Shown here in pieces: positions 34,817 through 43,836 of a stretch of DNA of 64,000 bases. Position 1 is the stretch's first letter. Every line of letters begins with the position of its first letter. Below the pieces are notes generated by a model. That model made no database searches. It worked only from the letters and a program-made list of their open reading frames with translations, and had not been told where the DNA came from. The position numbers were made by a program, and so were the translations under genes. Location of the stretch: contig NZ_JBHRSW010000007.1 in assembly GCF_042646125.1 (NCBI RefSeq), forward strand, positions 104,713 through 168,712, read 5' to 3'. The stretch is from Glaciecola flavus (GTDB taxonomy: Bacteria > Pseudomonadota > Gammaproteobacteria > Enterobacterales > Alteromonadaceae).

Positions 34817-36973
34817 CTATCGAACAAGGATACTAGTTTTATCTCTTCCTGTACGCTTACTCAAATATAGCTGTTCATCAGCGTATTTGATAAGCGCATC
34901 GAAATCTATTGAAAAATCATCGAGGATACTGCAAATTCCTGCGCTGATTGTAATGTTAACCTCCTGATTATTAACATTAAAGCTATTTTTTCTAATTGAG
35001 TCTGTGATGAGCTTTATGCGGGTGTGATGTTCGCTTATCTCCCCACCTACAATCATGATGATAAATTCTTCACCGCCAAAACGGCCAATAATATCTGTAT
35101 CACGCTTGCAGTGCTTTTGAAGTGTTTTGGCGACTGTTTTTATGCACTTGTCTCCAAAGGGATGTCCATATGTGTCATTGACTCGTTTAAAGTGGTCAAT
35201 ATCCACTAAAATCATCGACATTGAAATCCGGTTACGCACGCAATTTCGGTATGAGGTGAGTGCAAAGCGGTTAAACCCCGAACGATTTAATAATTGTGTT
35301 AGGCCGTCTTTTTGTGCCAGTGAATATAGCTCTTTATTGAGTTGTTTAAGTTGTCGCGTTTTGTTTTCGACCTGCTCTTTCAGTTGTGCTTGAAAATCGC
35401 TCATTACAGCATGAGATGATATCAAGGTATGAGTAAGCTTGACTATTTCATCGCTGACCTGAGCTTCTTCCATGATTTGAGGGTGTACGTTTTTATTCGG
35501 ATAGTTTTCGGCAATGTCCTCTAAGGGGCGAGTGATCTTCTTTGACAATTGGCTCGCGACAATTGAAAACGCGATAATTACAAAGACGGCAGATAAAATT
35601 AACACATAGAAGTTTACTATCAGGGGGCTTGTCACTAACTTAGGATCGGCTAATACGATAATAGACCAGCCACTTTTTGTTCTGCCTTCACTTAACAAGT
35701 ACTGAGAGTTTGCAGTATTTATGACTTCCAAGGTATTAATCAAGGGGTGCGCTACAGGCGTGTAATCGAAATTGGACAACAGCAAATTTCTGGCAACCAT
35801 CGTTGAAGCCAAGGAACGAGCGTATTTGTCTACTATTACATACGAAAATTTTCCAGAGATAACCCTATCAGCCAAGTCATCAAGTTCATCAAGGCTAATT
35901 GAAGCTTGCACTACTCCCGCAAAAGAATCATTTTTTACTACAGGCACACTAAGCACAATGACCGCAGCGTCGCTAAATGGTTTGTCGATTTTAGCGTCTG
36001 ACACATATTGCGATAGGCTGGATCGTGTTTTTTGAAAAAGCGGAGAGTCAAAGTGATTGCTGCCGTTTCTGGGTGAAAGAGTGGTTTCTCTGTGCGTGCT
36101 GAGTAACAATTTCCCCTCACTTGAGAAAACCGAAATACGCTTTAATGAAGGTAGATTTTCCTGCGTAGCCGATAGTATGTTGTCTGCACTAATAGGAGAT
36201 CGTGTATTGGCAATGTAGTCTGCGAGGGTTTCCAGGCCGTTTAAATTTTCACTCAATAGTCGTTCAGTCGCCCAAGCTATTCTTGCAACGTTAGTATGCA
36301 TGGCCTGCGATACCGCTGATTCATTTCGCTCTGCTGCTTGGTTTATAAAAAACAGTGCCATAAGTAATGCAGGTAGGGTGACCGTTAGAACACAGAGGGA
36401 GAAAATTAATGCCGCTAGTTTTGGTGGTCTTGTTTTGTACTTCCAACTCGATAGCCTTATTGGTAGAAACCACATAAATAAGGCTGCAACCGATACACAT
36501 ATTAATGCGTTGATAACCCGCGTGAGCGCATTTATGAATAATACATCTATATCTATATCTGTATCTACCGTGAGTGCTGTTAGAGTCAATAATAAGGGTA
36601 AGCCAATAAATAACCAGTACAGCATCACAGACTGAAAGAGAAACAAACCTCGGTGTAGAAGCGTATGAACAACAAGTATTTCTAGGGCAAAAATGATAAT
36701 TAAGTAAGGGTCATCAGCCACGATTGCGGTGACTAACGAGGATATGGCAACCGCAAATAGTGCCGAATTTATACCGCGCATCACTAAGCAAAGCAATACG
36801 AAGAATTGCCCAAAATACAGCGTGAGGCTACCAAAAAACGATACGCTGAAAAAAGCATTAGCCATCCCGCCAAGTACACCAAAATTCAAACCAAATAAAA
36901 CATTGGGTAAAGCAAAGAATGACAGTGATTTAGTCTGGAGCCTTTTGTTTTCGATCAGGTCCCTGTCGTTCAT
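34817..36973 (-). CDS. Membrane diguanylate cyclase, tandem copy 2
   Basis: 718 aa with the same plan as its neighbour: a multi-helix membrane domain (1-190), a Cache-like sensor (LKRISVFSSEGKLLLSTH, VVQASISLDELDD, GWSIIVLADP), a helix near 460, a coiled coil and a GGDEF domain with GRFGGEEF and I-site RDTD. The extracytoplasmic halves differ much more than the catalytic ones, so the two probably sense different ligands. Same strand, 54 bp apart, no terminator seen between them. Confidence 0.9.
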   Translation of the reverse strand: MNDRDLIENKRLQTKSLSFFALPNVLFGLNFGVLGGMANAFFSVSFFGSLTLYFGQFFVLLCLVMRGINSALFAVAISSLVTAIVADDPYLIIIFALEILVVHTLLHRGLFLFQSVMLYWLFIGLPLLLTLTALTVDTDIDIDVLFINALTRVINALICVSVAALFMWFLPIRLSSWKYKTRPPKLAALIFSLCVLTVTLPALLMALFFINQAAERNESAVSQAMHTNVARIAWATERLLSENLNGLETLADYIANTRSPISADNILSATQENLPSLKRISVFSSEGKLLLSTHRETTLSPRNGSNHFDSPLFQKTRSSLSQYVSDAKIDKPFSDAAVIVLSVPVVKNDSFAGVVQASISLDELDDLADRVISGKFSYVIVDKYARSLASTMVARNLLLSNFDYTPVAHPLINTLEVINTANSQYLLSEGRTKSGWSIIVLADPKLVTSPLIVNFYVLILSAVFVIIAFSIVASQLSKKITRPLEDIAENYPNKNVHPQIMEEAQVSDEIVKLTHTLISSHAVMSDFQAQLKEQVENKTRQLKQLNKELYSLAQKDGLTQLLNRSGFNRFALTSYRNCVRNRISMSMILVDIDHFKRVNDTYGHPFGDKCIKTVAKTLQKHCKRDTDIIGRFGGEEFIIMIVGGEISEHHTRIKLITDSIRKNSFNVNNQEVNITISAGICSILDDFSIDFDALIKYADEQLYLSKRTGRDKTSILVR

Positions 36974-37214
36974 TATCCCTATCTCATACTACATATATTT
37001 GTTTCATGTCCTAGCGAAAGCAATCTCTGTGTGTTACCCGATTCTCTTGAATTATTTAATACAGAATCAAGTATGACAGAACATGCTTTAAAGTTACTTT
37101 ACTAAAAATGAAAAGATCATAAGTATAACTATGTATGTAAAAAAATACGCTAAACTGATACAGTTCAAGCTACAACAATAAACTGCTATCCGTGATAAGT
37201 AAATCTAGAATCTT

Positions 37215-37661
37215 TTGCGAATTTTCACTGTTATAAGTATAACGTTGTTTTATGTGCTTTTTTCCTCGCCTGCTCAGTGCGAACAAGTGGGGAGATTAGT
37301 TGTTGTTTACAACAAATCTATCGACACCTTAGACGTAGGCGATGTGCATACTTACTTTTCGCTGCGCAAGCAACTGCTGCCCTCTGGCAAAAAAGTCAAT
37401 TTAGTTACGCTTCCTTTGGATAGCCCTGATACCACTAGGTTCACTCAAGCGATTTTCGATTTTTTCCCTTATCAACTCGCTAGAGTTTGGGATGCGCGGG
37501 TATTTGCGGGAAAAGGTACTTTGCCAGATGAAGTTTATGATCACGACACTCTCATCGCTTTCATTTTAGGTAATAAAACGGGCTTGGGGTATTTGGTGAT
37601 GAAAGAGAGTGATATCAAAGAATTATCGGAGCAAGTAAATGTATTGCTTATTGAAGAATAG
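37215..37661 (+). CDS. Small phosphate-binding-protein-like exported protein
   Basis: 148 aa with a signal peptide (ISITLFYVLFSSPAQC-EQ). The mature part matches one lobe of PstS-like periplasmic binding proteins: YFSLRKQLLPSGKKVNLVTLPLDSPDTTRFTQAIF and a C-terminal KTGLGYLVMKES. It is too short to be a full transporter subunit. Start is TTG at 37215 because a stop codon is close upstream; no clear ribosome site. A beta-barrel protein gene follows after 4 bp, suggesting that the pair works together in the envelope. Confidence 0.72.
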   Translation: MRIFTVISITLFYVLFSSPAQCEQVGRLVVVYNKSIDTLDVGDVHTYFSLRKQLLPSGKKVNLVTLPLDSPDTTRFTQAIFDFFPYQLARVWDARVFAGKGTLPDEVYDHDTLIAFILGNKTGLGYLVMKESDIKELSEQVNVLLIEE

Positions 37662-37665
37662 TTAC

Positions 37666-38895
37666 ATGTGTTGTAAGGCTGGACTTGTTCGCCTCATGTT
37701 CGGCTTAGCACCAATTCTTGTCACGTTGATGCTGATATCAAATCAAGCATACAGCAATACACGAGACAAGATAAGGTTGAACGGGTTTTTGGGGATAGGC
37801 AGTGCAACGGTAAATCGCAACAATTTTTTGGGAGAGGGACGAGACTCTGCGCTGATAATTGATGCTTCGGTCAATGCTACTTATTCTATTGATGATAATT
37901 TCTCGGTCCAAGGACAACTAAGTTATCGGGAGTTTGGTGACAACATTTCTGACGACAAACCTCGAATTGACTATTTAAATGTCACGTATGTTACTAATCA
38001 GTTGCTTAGTGGAGAACACGCATTGTCTCTGGGGCGTGTTAAGAGTAAGTCTGGAATTTATAACGAATTTCGAGACATTCCGACAGCAAAACCGTCTATT
38101 TTACTACCGCAATCTGTTTATCTTGATGTATTTCGAAATTTATTGTTGTCTATCGATGGTGTTTCTCTTAATTCGTCGTTTGATACAGAGGTGGGCAATT
38201 TTCAATTTCAGCTGTCTTTGGGTGAGATAAATCTTGATGACGGTATAAATGAAACTAGCTTCGGCTCTTTTGTAAACGGCAAATGGCACGAGGACGATGC
38301 TTTTTTGGCCGACTTTCGTTGGTCAAATTCAGGTTACTTGCTATCTTTTTCATACAGTGAATATGTGCCTATGTATTTTGCTGCACCTGGAGATTTCGTG
38401 CGTGTTTCACCAGAGTTACCCGCTATCAATGTAGTAGACGGCGAAGTAGTATTTACACATTACGTCTATTCCTTGCAGAAAAATTGGAATACTTTTGAAT
38501 TAGTCGCTGAATATGCGTACAGAGTTTTTGGTGTTCGACGATTATTGGAATATCCAGTCGGCGCGCAAAGGCCTATGGAAGGGTATTATTTGCAAGGACG
38601 ATACAACTTAAATGCTTCGACTACTATATTGCTCAGGTGGGAACGGTATTTTAGGAACGCTGACGACAAGAACGGTGAGCGGATACGTACATTTGGTCTT
38701 GAGAGCTGGGCTGACAATGCCATAACCAAGACTATAGGTTTAAAGTATCAACTAAACAAAAGCTGGTCTGTATTTACAGAAGTGCATCACATTACTGGAT
38801 CTGGATACTTGCCTCCGTTTGTGCTTACTTCAGCAGCTTCAGTTGAAAGCAAAGATTCAGTGCTTTGGGCAACCGAATTTGTATATCGCTTTTAG
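37666..38895 (+). CDS. Porin-like outer-membrane beta-barrel protein
   Basis: 409 aa with a signal peptide ending near NQAYS-NT. The mature chain has alternating amphipathic strands, IKLNGFLGIG-like at the start (IRLNGFLGIGSATV) and ends with phenylalanine (LWATEFVYRF), as expected for a barrel inserted by Bam. It is similar in style to short DcaP/OprO-type porins. ATG at 37666 follows the previous stop directly; an in-frame ATG at 37639 lies inside that gene. Confidence 0.75.
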   Translation: MCCKAGLVRLMFGLAPILVTLMLISNQAYSNTRDKIRLNGFLGIGSATVNRNNFLGEGRDSALIIDASVNATYSIDDNFSVQGQLSYREFGDNISDDKPRIDYLNVTYVTNQLLSGEHALSLGRVKSKSGIYNEFRDIPTAKPSILLPQSVYLDVFRNLLLSIDGVSLNSSFDTEVGNFQFQLSLGEINLDDGINETSFGSFVNGKWHEDDAFLADFRWSNSGYLLSFSYSEYVPMYFAAPGDFVRVSPELPAINVVDGEVVFTHYVYSLQKNWNTFELVAEYAYRVFGVRRLLEYPVGAQRPMEGYYLQGRYNLNASTTILLRWERYFRNADDKNGERIRTFGLESWADNAITKTIGLKYQLNKSWSVFTEVHHITGSGYLPPFVLTSAASVESKDSVLWATEFVYRF

Positions 38896-38944
38896 CCAAT
38901 GCAATCTTGCCAGATACTTTTCACTATTTTTAAGCCTATTCTTA

Positions 38945-38972
38945 TAAAGATAAATTAGTCGTGTGCCGATAG
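38945..38972 (+). promoter_or_regulatory. Candidate sigma-28 (FliA) promoter
   Basis: TAAAGATA, 12 bases, GCCGATAG: against the FliA consensus TAAAGTTT-N11-GCCGATAA the boxes match 6/8 and 7/8 but the spacer is one base too long. It lies about 200 bp upstream of the CheC-containing operon, where a motility-class promoter would make sense. Immediately downstream TCAATGCGAATA occurs twice in tandem (38978-39001). Confidence 0.4.
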
Positions 38973-39169
38973 TTATTTCAATGCGAATATCAATGCGAAT
39001 AAATGCATTCAAGGTATAAGCTGAATTTAGGATAGGTAGCTGAAATTTACAAAGTTATAAACGTAAATGGCCGCGTTAGATAAGCAAGAAATAGAAAGCA
39101 AACAATCGCGCCGATTCTTATCCACACTTCAGTTTAGACAGAAAATAACAATTCATTACGGAGGCTTGT

Positions 39170-39562
39170 ATGCCTAAGATTATGATTGCGGACGATAGCA
39201 TGTTTGCGCGCTTGTTACTCAAAGAAGCGGTTTCTCAAATATATGATAATGCTGAATATATTGAAGCGAAATCAGGACAGGAAGTCTTGGATAAATTTGC
39301 TGAAGGCCTGCAAGTCGATTGGTATTTACTTGACGTAAATATGGGGGAACCGAACGGATTGGAAACGGCGGAAACACTCATCGAACAAGGTGTTGATGTG
39401 AATCAAATTGCCCTAGTGACAGGCAATAAGTCGAGTGAACTGCAGAGCAAGGCAGATGATATTGACCTAAACTATATCAATAAGGCACTGAGTCCCACTG
39501 ATGTTGAGCCTTTTGTGGAAAGGTTGCGCTTGTTTTTTTCTGCCAAAAGTGGGGAGCTATAA
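39170..39562 (+). CDS. CheY-like single-domain response regulator
   Basis: 130 aa. Complete receiver: acidic pair D8-D9 (IADDS), phospho-acceptor D55 (WYLLDVNMGEPNG), the threonine in ALVTGNKSSE and lysine in YINKALSP. No output domain, so it acts by protein contact. Strong GGAGG before the ATG. First gene of a four-gene operon with a CheC-like phosphatase, a histidine kinase and a second receiver. Confidence 0.9.
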   Translation: MPKIMIADDSMFARLLLKEAVSQIYDNAEYIEAKSGQEVLDKFAEGLQVDWYLLDVNMGEPNGLETAETLIEQGVDVNQIALVTGNKSSELQSKADDIDLNYINKALSPTDVEPFVERLRLFFSAKSGEL

Positions 39563-39563
39563 G

Positions 39564-40184
39564 ATGGATAGTCAAAAAGAAGCATTATCTTTAGACGTTC
39601 TCGCGGAATCCTTGAACTTAGGGCTGGGTCACGTTATTGATGAGCTCGCTGAAATATCAAATAGCCAGATTCAACTTCATGTTCCAGAAGTCAATATGGT
39701 GCCAAAATCAGAATTAATAAAAAGAAGTGAGTATCAAGACACGCAAGGTATCTCTATATTTGTGCGCCAAGCTTTTGCGGGAGATATTAGCGGCGAAGCC
39801 TTACTTTATTTTAGTGAATCAGAAAGCTTGAAACTGTTGAATGCTTTACTAGAAGAAAACGAAGCGCATTTGATAAAGTTTGCAGCAACTGAGCAAGAAA
39901 TGTTACTCGATTTAACGAATGTTGCGGTTTCAGGTGTCATTTATGCTTTGTCACAAGTATTAGGGCTGAATTTGATTACTCAGCTTCCAGAGTGCGAATA
40001 CGGTAAATTCACCAGCTTGGAGACGCAAAGCACCATGTTTGGTGATGCAGAAGACATGATCTTATTCTTAACGATTAGTTTTACCGTTGTCGACAAAGAC
40101 AGTAAAGCGCAGTTGATGTTTTTCCAACCAAAAAGTAACTTGGAAAAGTTATACGATGTTATTTCAAAGCGTATGGGCTTATAG
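39564..40184 (+). CDS. CheC-like phosphatase
   Basis: 206 aa. The CheC/CheX motif D/S-x3-E-x2-N-x22-P occurs twice: D11, E15, N18, P41, and E112, D116, N119, P142. The first copy is complete; in the second, aspartate replaces the catalytic glutamate. Such proteins dephosphorylate CheY-P, so the two receivers of this operon are the obvious substrates. GGGGAG before the ATG at 39564, which follows the previous stop by 1 bp. Confidence 0.8.
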   Translation: MDSQKEALSLDVLAESLNLGLGHVIDELAEISNSQIQLHVPEVNMVPKSELIKRSEYQDTQGISIFVRQAFAGDISGEALLYFSESESLKLLNALLEENEAHLIKFAATEQEMLLDLTNVAVSGVIYALSQVLGLNLITQLPECEYGKFTSLETQSTMFGDAEDMILFLTISFTVVDKDSKAQLMFFQPKSNLEKLYDVISKRMGL

Positions 40185-40195
40185 AGGCAGTGCGT

Positions 40196-41710
40196 ATGCA
40201 ATTTGATGATGCGCTTCAAATACTAGACTTAGTAGAATCTGGCGTAATTATGCTGGATAGTAAGCAAAGAATAGTGTTTTGGAATCGTTTTGTATCCGAT
40301 ACCTCCTTGATCGATTTTCAAAACATCGAAAATAAACCATGGTTAGATGTATTTCCCTCTCTGGACAATACGCGTATTCAGAAAGCTGTGGATAAAGCCG
40401 TCAACCTCAATTTTCCGTCGATTCTGTCTTATAAGCTACTAAAAGCAACGTTTCCCTTATTTAAAAAGTCTTTGGCGACACGCCCGCCGTACCATATTGT
40501 ACAATCTGTCGTGATAAAACCACTTATGGAAGGCAGTAAAAACAAAGGATGTATCATTTATATTAATGACGTGAGTGCGGCCTCAAAAAGAGAAGAAGAA
40601 CTGAATAGACAATCTGTTGAGTTAGACAATACCCTTCAACGTTATACCCAAGTCAAAAGCCAGCTAGAAGAAATTTTTGATAGAACACACAATGGCATTA
40701 TCGTGTTTGATGACAGTGGTAAAATCATTAAGGTAAATAGTGCAGCTTCGGATTTTTTCAACTTCAAATATGCCAATTTAGTGGATAAAGATATTGCCGA
40801 ATTATTGCCCTCTCTAAAGGAGCGCTACTATGACAGTGAACGTCAACTCTATTGTTATCAATCGACCGATAATCATGAATTTGATCAACATATTTTGTCA
40901 CCGACAGAGAAATACTTTTCGGTCTCGATAAGTCAGATTGGCGAAGATATAGACGGGCATTTTTTCATTTTTATCTCTGATATAACTGAGCGCAAACAGG
41001 CAGAGAAAAAGCTCTTAAACGCAAATATAGAACTAGAGGAGTTTGCATATCGCACTTCTCACGATCTCAGGTCACCGATTGTTTCTTCTCTTGGTTTAAT
41101 CAGAATTGCAAAAAATAGTATCGATGCAGGAAACAATGGAAAAGCCCTTGAGTGCCTTGGACATATTGAAAATTCACTCAGTAAGTTGGAAATCTTGATC
41201 CAAGATATTCTCAAGTTAACGGAGATGGAAAATGCTGAAGAAAATGAACAACGACTAGATGTGCAAATGACCATCAAGCAAGTTTTTGAGAGTATGTGTC
41301 AATTGGAAGGCTTTGACCGAGTGGAAAAACAGCTCGACATAAACACTGTTAAACATGTAATTGTTAAGCAATCTCGTTTTCGAATGATCCTCGAAAACCT
41401 GATTTCTAACGCCATCAAATACCATGATCCTAAAGTCGAAAACGCATATATAAATATTCGAGCTAAGGTTGACAGCGAGCATGTTATCATTGATGTGTCG
41501 GATAATGGTTTAGGTATTCCGAAAGAACAACAGCATAAGCTTTTTGAAATGTTTAATCGCTTTCATCCCAAAATAGCTTTTGGTTCAGGGTTGGGTTTGT
41601 ATTTGATTAAGAAAAGCGCCCATGTTTTGGGGGGCGATGTGGAATACATTCAGCAAACTAAAGGCGCATGTTTTCGTCTAACCATACCGCAGTCCACTGG
41701 AGATGAATAG
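40196..41710 (+). CDS. PAS-PAS sensor histidine kinase
   Basis: 504 aa, cytoplasmic. Two PAS domains (about 10-125 and 160-270; ILDLVESGVIMLDSKQRIVFWN and HNGIIVFDDSGKIIKVNSAA), then the dimerisation helix with the phospho-acceptor histidine (YRTSHDLRSPIVSSL, about 288), and the ATPase domain with N box ENLISNAIKYH, DVSDNGLGIP and GSGLGLYLIKK. A complete kinase. AGAGG eight bases before ATG 40196. Third gene of the operon. Confidence 0.9.
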   Translation: MQFDDALQILDLVESGVIMLDSKQRIVFWNRFVSDTSLIDFQNIENKPWLDVFPSLDNTRIQKAVDKAVNLNFPSILSYKLLKATFPLFKKSLATRPPYHIVQSVVIKPLMEGSKNKGCIIYINDVSAASKREEELNRQSVELDNTLQRYTQVKSQLEEIFDRTHNGIIVFDDSGKIIKVNSAASDFFNFKYANLVDKDIAELLPSLKERYYDSERQLYCYQSTDNHEFDQHILSPTEKYFSVSISQIGEDIDGHFFIFISDITERKQAEKKLLNANIELEEFAYRTSHDLRSPIVSSLGLIRIAKNSIDAGNNGKALECLGHIENSLSKLEILIQDILKLTEMENAEENEQRLDVQMTIKQVFESMCQLEGFDRVEKQLDINTVKHVIVKQSRFRMILENLISNAIKYHDPKVENAYINIRAKVDSEHVIIDVSDNGLGIPKEQQHKLFEMFNRFHPKIAFGSGLGLYLIKKSAHVLGGDVEYIQQTKGACFRLTIPQSTGDE

Positions 41711-41712
41711 TC

Positions 41713-42087
41713 GTGGCTTTATCTATACTGATAGTTGATGACAGTGAAGCTGACCAATTTTTGTCAGCTCATACCATTGCTGAGTACGATCCTAGTGCTA
41801 AAATTCACAAGGCCTACGACGGAGAAGAAGCCATCAATATGCTTTTGGGAGGCGATTGTGTGCCTGATTGTATTTTTTTAGATATCAACATGCCGAGAAT
41901 GAACGGCATAGAATTTCTTGAAAGATATGGCAAATTGGGCATTCCTGATTCCACCGTGATTGTAATGTTGACTTCGTCCATACGTGATGATGACTACAAT
42001 CAATGTATGGCATTCCCATATGTCAAAGCATGTTTACCTAAGCCCCTATCTATCGACGAGTTACCCAAATATTTGCTTGTTTGCTAA
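41713..42087 (+). CDS. Single-domain response regulator
   Basis: 124 aa receiver of the Rcp1-like type: D9-D10 (IVDDSEAD), phospho-acceptor D57 (CIFLDINMPRMNG), MLTSS and lysine in ACLPKPLS. Starts with GTG 2 bp after the kinase stop, so it is the likely direct phospho-transfer partner of that kinase. Last gene of the operon; the Zur box of the zinc locus begins 20 bp later. Confidence 0.88.
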   Translation: MALSILIVDDSEADQFLSAHTIAEYDPSAKIHKAYDGEEAINMLLGGDCVPDCIFLDINMPRMNGIEFLERYGKLGIPDSTVIVMLTSSIRDDDYNQCMAFPYVKACLPKPLSIDELPKYLLVC

Positions 42088-42106
42088 CACACTTCATTTA
42101 ATCGAA

Positions 42107-42129
42107 GAAATGTTATATTGTATCTTTTC
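42107..42129. promoter_or_regulatory. Zur box upstream of the zinc locus
   Basis: The left half is a perfect GAAATGTTATA; the right half, TGTATCTTTTC, agrees with the enterobacterial/vibrio Zur consensus TATAACATTTC at 8 of 11 positions, a total of 19 of 22 defined bases. It lies 89 bp before the start of the DUF2796 gene. It predicts repression by zinc-loaded Zur. Confidence 0.78.
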
Positions 42130-42217
42130 TGGGTTTGACGATATTTTTGTGCCTAATTTCTTAAAAAGTCTTAGCCACAAACTATAACAATAAGAACGGA
42201 ATGACAGAGGCGTCTTT

Positions 42218-42811
42218 ATGAAAAACTTGGGTATCAAAACTGCAGGATTGTTAGCGATAGCATCGACTCATGTAGTACTTGCGCAAGAGCATGTGCATGG
42301 GCAAGGTCAACTGCAAATTGCACAAGAGGGTAGTCATTGGCACGTTCATCTTTCGTTGCCTGCCGCTGATGCCTTGGGTTTTGAACATGAAGCTGAAACC
42401 AAGGCACAAAAATCTAAAGTAAAAAAAATCGCACATCGCTTGGCACGTAATCAGGATGTCCTGTCACTCAATGGTGATTGTCGCCTAGTCAGCAGTGAAC
42501 ATTCCTTGGAAAATACACAAGATCATAGTGAAGATAATGCGCACAAACATCATCATGCACATAAGCATGATGAGGGACATGGTCACGACAAGGAGCACGA
42601 CAAACACGACAGCGATCATGATAATCATCACGAAGAACACAATGATGTAGAAGTCGAATATCGTTTTACTTGTGACTCCCCAGTCAGTGAAATCGCTTTG
42701 GGGGTATTCGAATCTATGCCTTCGCTTAGCGCTGTCAAGCTAGAGTGGATCACAGAATCTGGACAAGGTTCGAGTGAATTAACAAAGGCAAAACCAACCG
42801 CCAGCTTGTAA
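42218..42811 (+). CDS. zrgA: DUF2796 zinc-binding periplasmic protein (ZrgA-like)
   Basis: 197 aa with a signal peptide ending at VVLA-QE. HVHGQGQLQIA at the mature N-terminus and HVHLSLPAADALGFEHE are typical of DUF2796. A very His/Asp-rich linker (about residues 106-146) should bind zinc. The Vibrio cholerae relative is zrgA of a zinc-uptake locus (from memory). The Zur box upstream, the COG0523 gene 2 bp downstream and the DUF3299/ABC genes beyond fit that role. Confidence 0.82.
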   Translation: MKNLGIKTAGLLAIASTHVVLAQEHVHGQGQLQIAQEGSHWHVHLSLPAADALGFEHEAETKAQKSKVKKIAHRLARNQDVLSLNGDCRLVSSEHSLENTQDHSEDNAHKHHHAHKHDEGHGHDKEHDKHDSDHDNHHEEHNDVEVEYRFTCDSPVSEIALGVFESMPSLSAVKLEWITESGQGSSELTKAKPTASL

Positions 42812-42813
42812 AT

Positions 42814-43821
42814 ATGAAATTGCGAGCCATTCCGACTAACATTTTTAGTGGCTTTTTAGGTGTAGGTAAAACCAGTACTATACTGTCACTCTTAAAGGCA
42901 AAACCAGCGGGTGAACGCTGGGCGATATTAGTCAATGAGTTTGGTGAAATTGGCATCGACGGGGACTTGTTAGAAGGTCAACATCGTAAGGCTACTGGTA
43001 TATTCGTGAGGGAGGTACCGGGAGGTTGTATGTGTTGTGCGGCTGGTTTGCCGATGCAAATTGCCCTCAATCAGCTATTGGCACAATCTAGACCTAGCCG
43101 CTTGCTCATAGAGCCCACTGGTTTGGGGCATCCCAGAGAAGTCTTAGAATCGTTGTCTGCGAGTCATTATCAAGACGTGCTGGATATCCAAAAAAATATT
43201 ACGCTTGTTGATGCGAGAAAACTTAGCGATACGCGTTACACAAATCACGACACGTTTAATCAGCAAATTGATATTGCTGACCTTATCGTTGGAAACAAAG
43301 CAGATCTCTATGAAGATAATGATGCGTCATCTCTTGTTGACTATATTAAGCAACGACGAGGAGAGGCTGTTGAAGTAGTGTTTACTCAACAAGGTGTAAT
43401 AATGCCTTCATTGCTGGATGGACAGTCTCAGGTTGCCGCAAATCTGCGCAAAAAAAGGCATGCACACCATCATCATGATAAGCAAAGTGAGCTGGCAAGT
43501 GATACAGTGTTACCCGAGTCAGGTTATTTGTCTGCAAAAAATCAAGGTGAAGGTTTTGAAAGTATGGGATGGCGTTTTTCGGCTGAACATGTCTTTGATA
43601 GACATCGCTTGCTTGTGTGGTTTCAGTCACTTAATGTTGAGCGTCTTAAAGGTATAGTCATAACCAATGACGGGGTATTTAGCTATAATCTCGTAGATGA
43701 TGAACTCATGGAAATCGAACTTGATGATTGCGTAGAAAGTCGCATCGAAATCATTGCTGACAGTGTCGCTTCCGCTTGGGAAAGCGAATTGTTGAATTGT
43801 TGCATACAAGCGCAAGATTAA
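42814..43821 (+). CDS. COG0523 GTPase, putative zinc metallochaperone
   Basis: 335 aa G3E-family GTPase. Walker A GFLGVGKT (13-20), the metal-binding GGCMCC (70-75, CxCC), EPTGLGHP (switch), VGNKADL (guanine specificity) and a histidine-rich stretch HAHHHHDK around 220 that could hold zinc. Family members deliver zinc to target proteins under starvation. Two bases after the DUF2796 stop, thus in the Zur-controlled operon. This is the YeiR/YjiA/CobW group; a cobalamin role is unlikely here. Confidence 0.88.
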   Translation: MKLRAIPTNIFSGFLGVGKTSTILSLLKAKPAGERWAILVNEFGEIGIDGDLLEGQHRKATGIFVREVPGGCMCCAAGLPMQIALNQLLAQSRPSRLLIEPTGLGHPREVLESLSASHYQDVLDIQKNITLVDARKLSDTRYTNHDTFNQQIDIADLIVGNKADLYEDNDASSLVDYIKQRRGEAVEVVFTQQGVIMPSLLDGQSQVAANLRKKRHAHHHHDKQSELASDTVLPESGYLSAKNQGEGFESMGWRFSAEHVFDRHRLLVWFQSLNVERLKGIVITNDGVFSYNLVDDELMEIELDDCVESRIEIIADSVASAWESELLNCCIQAQD

Positions 43822-43836
43822 GCTTTTTGTTGAGCG

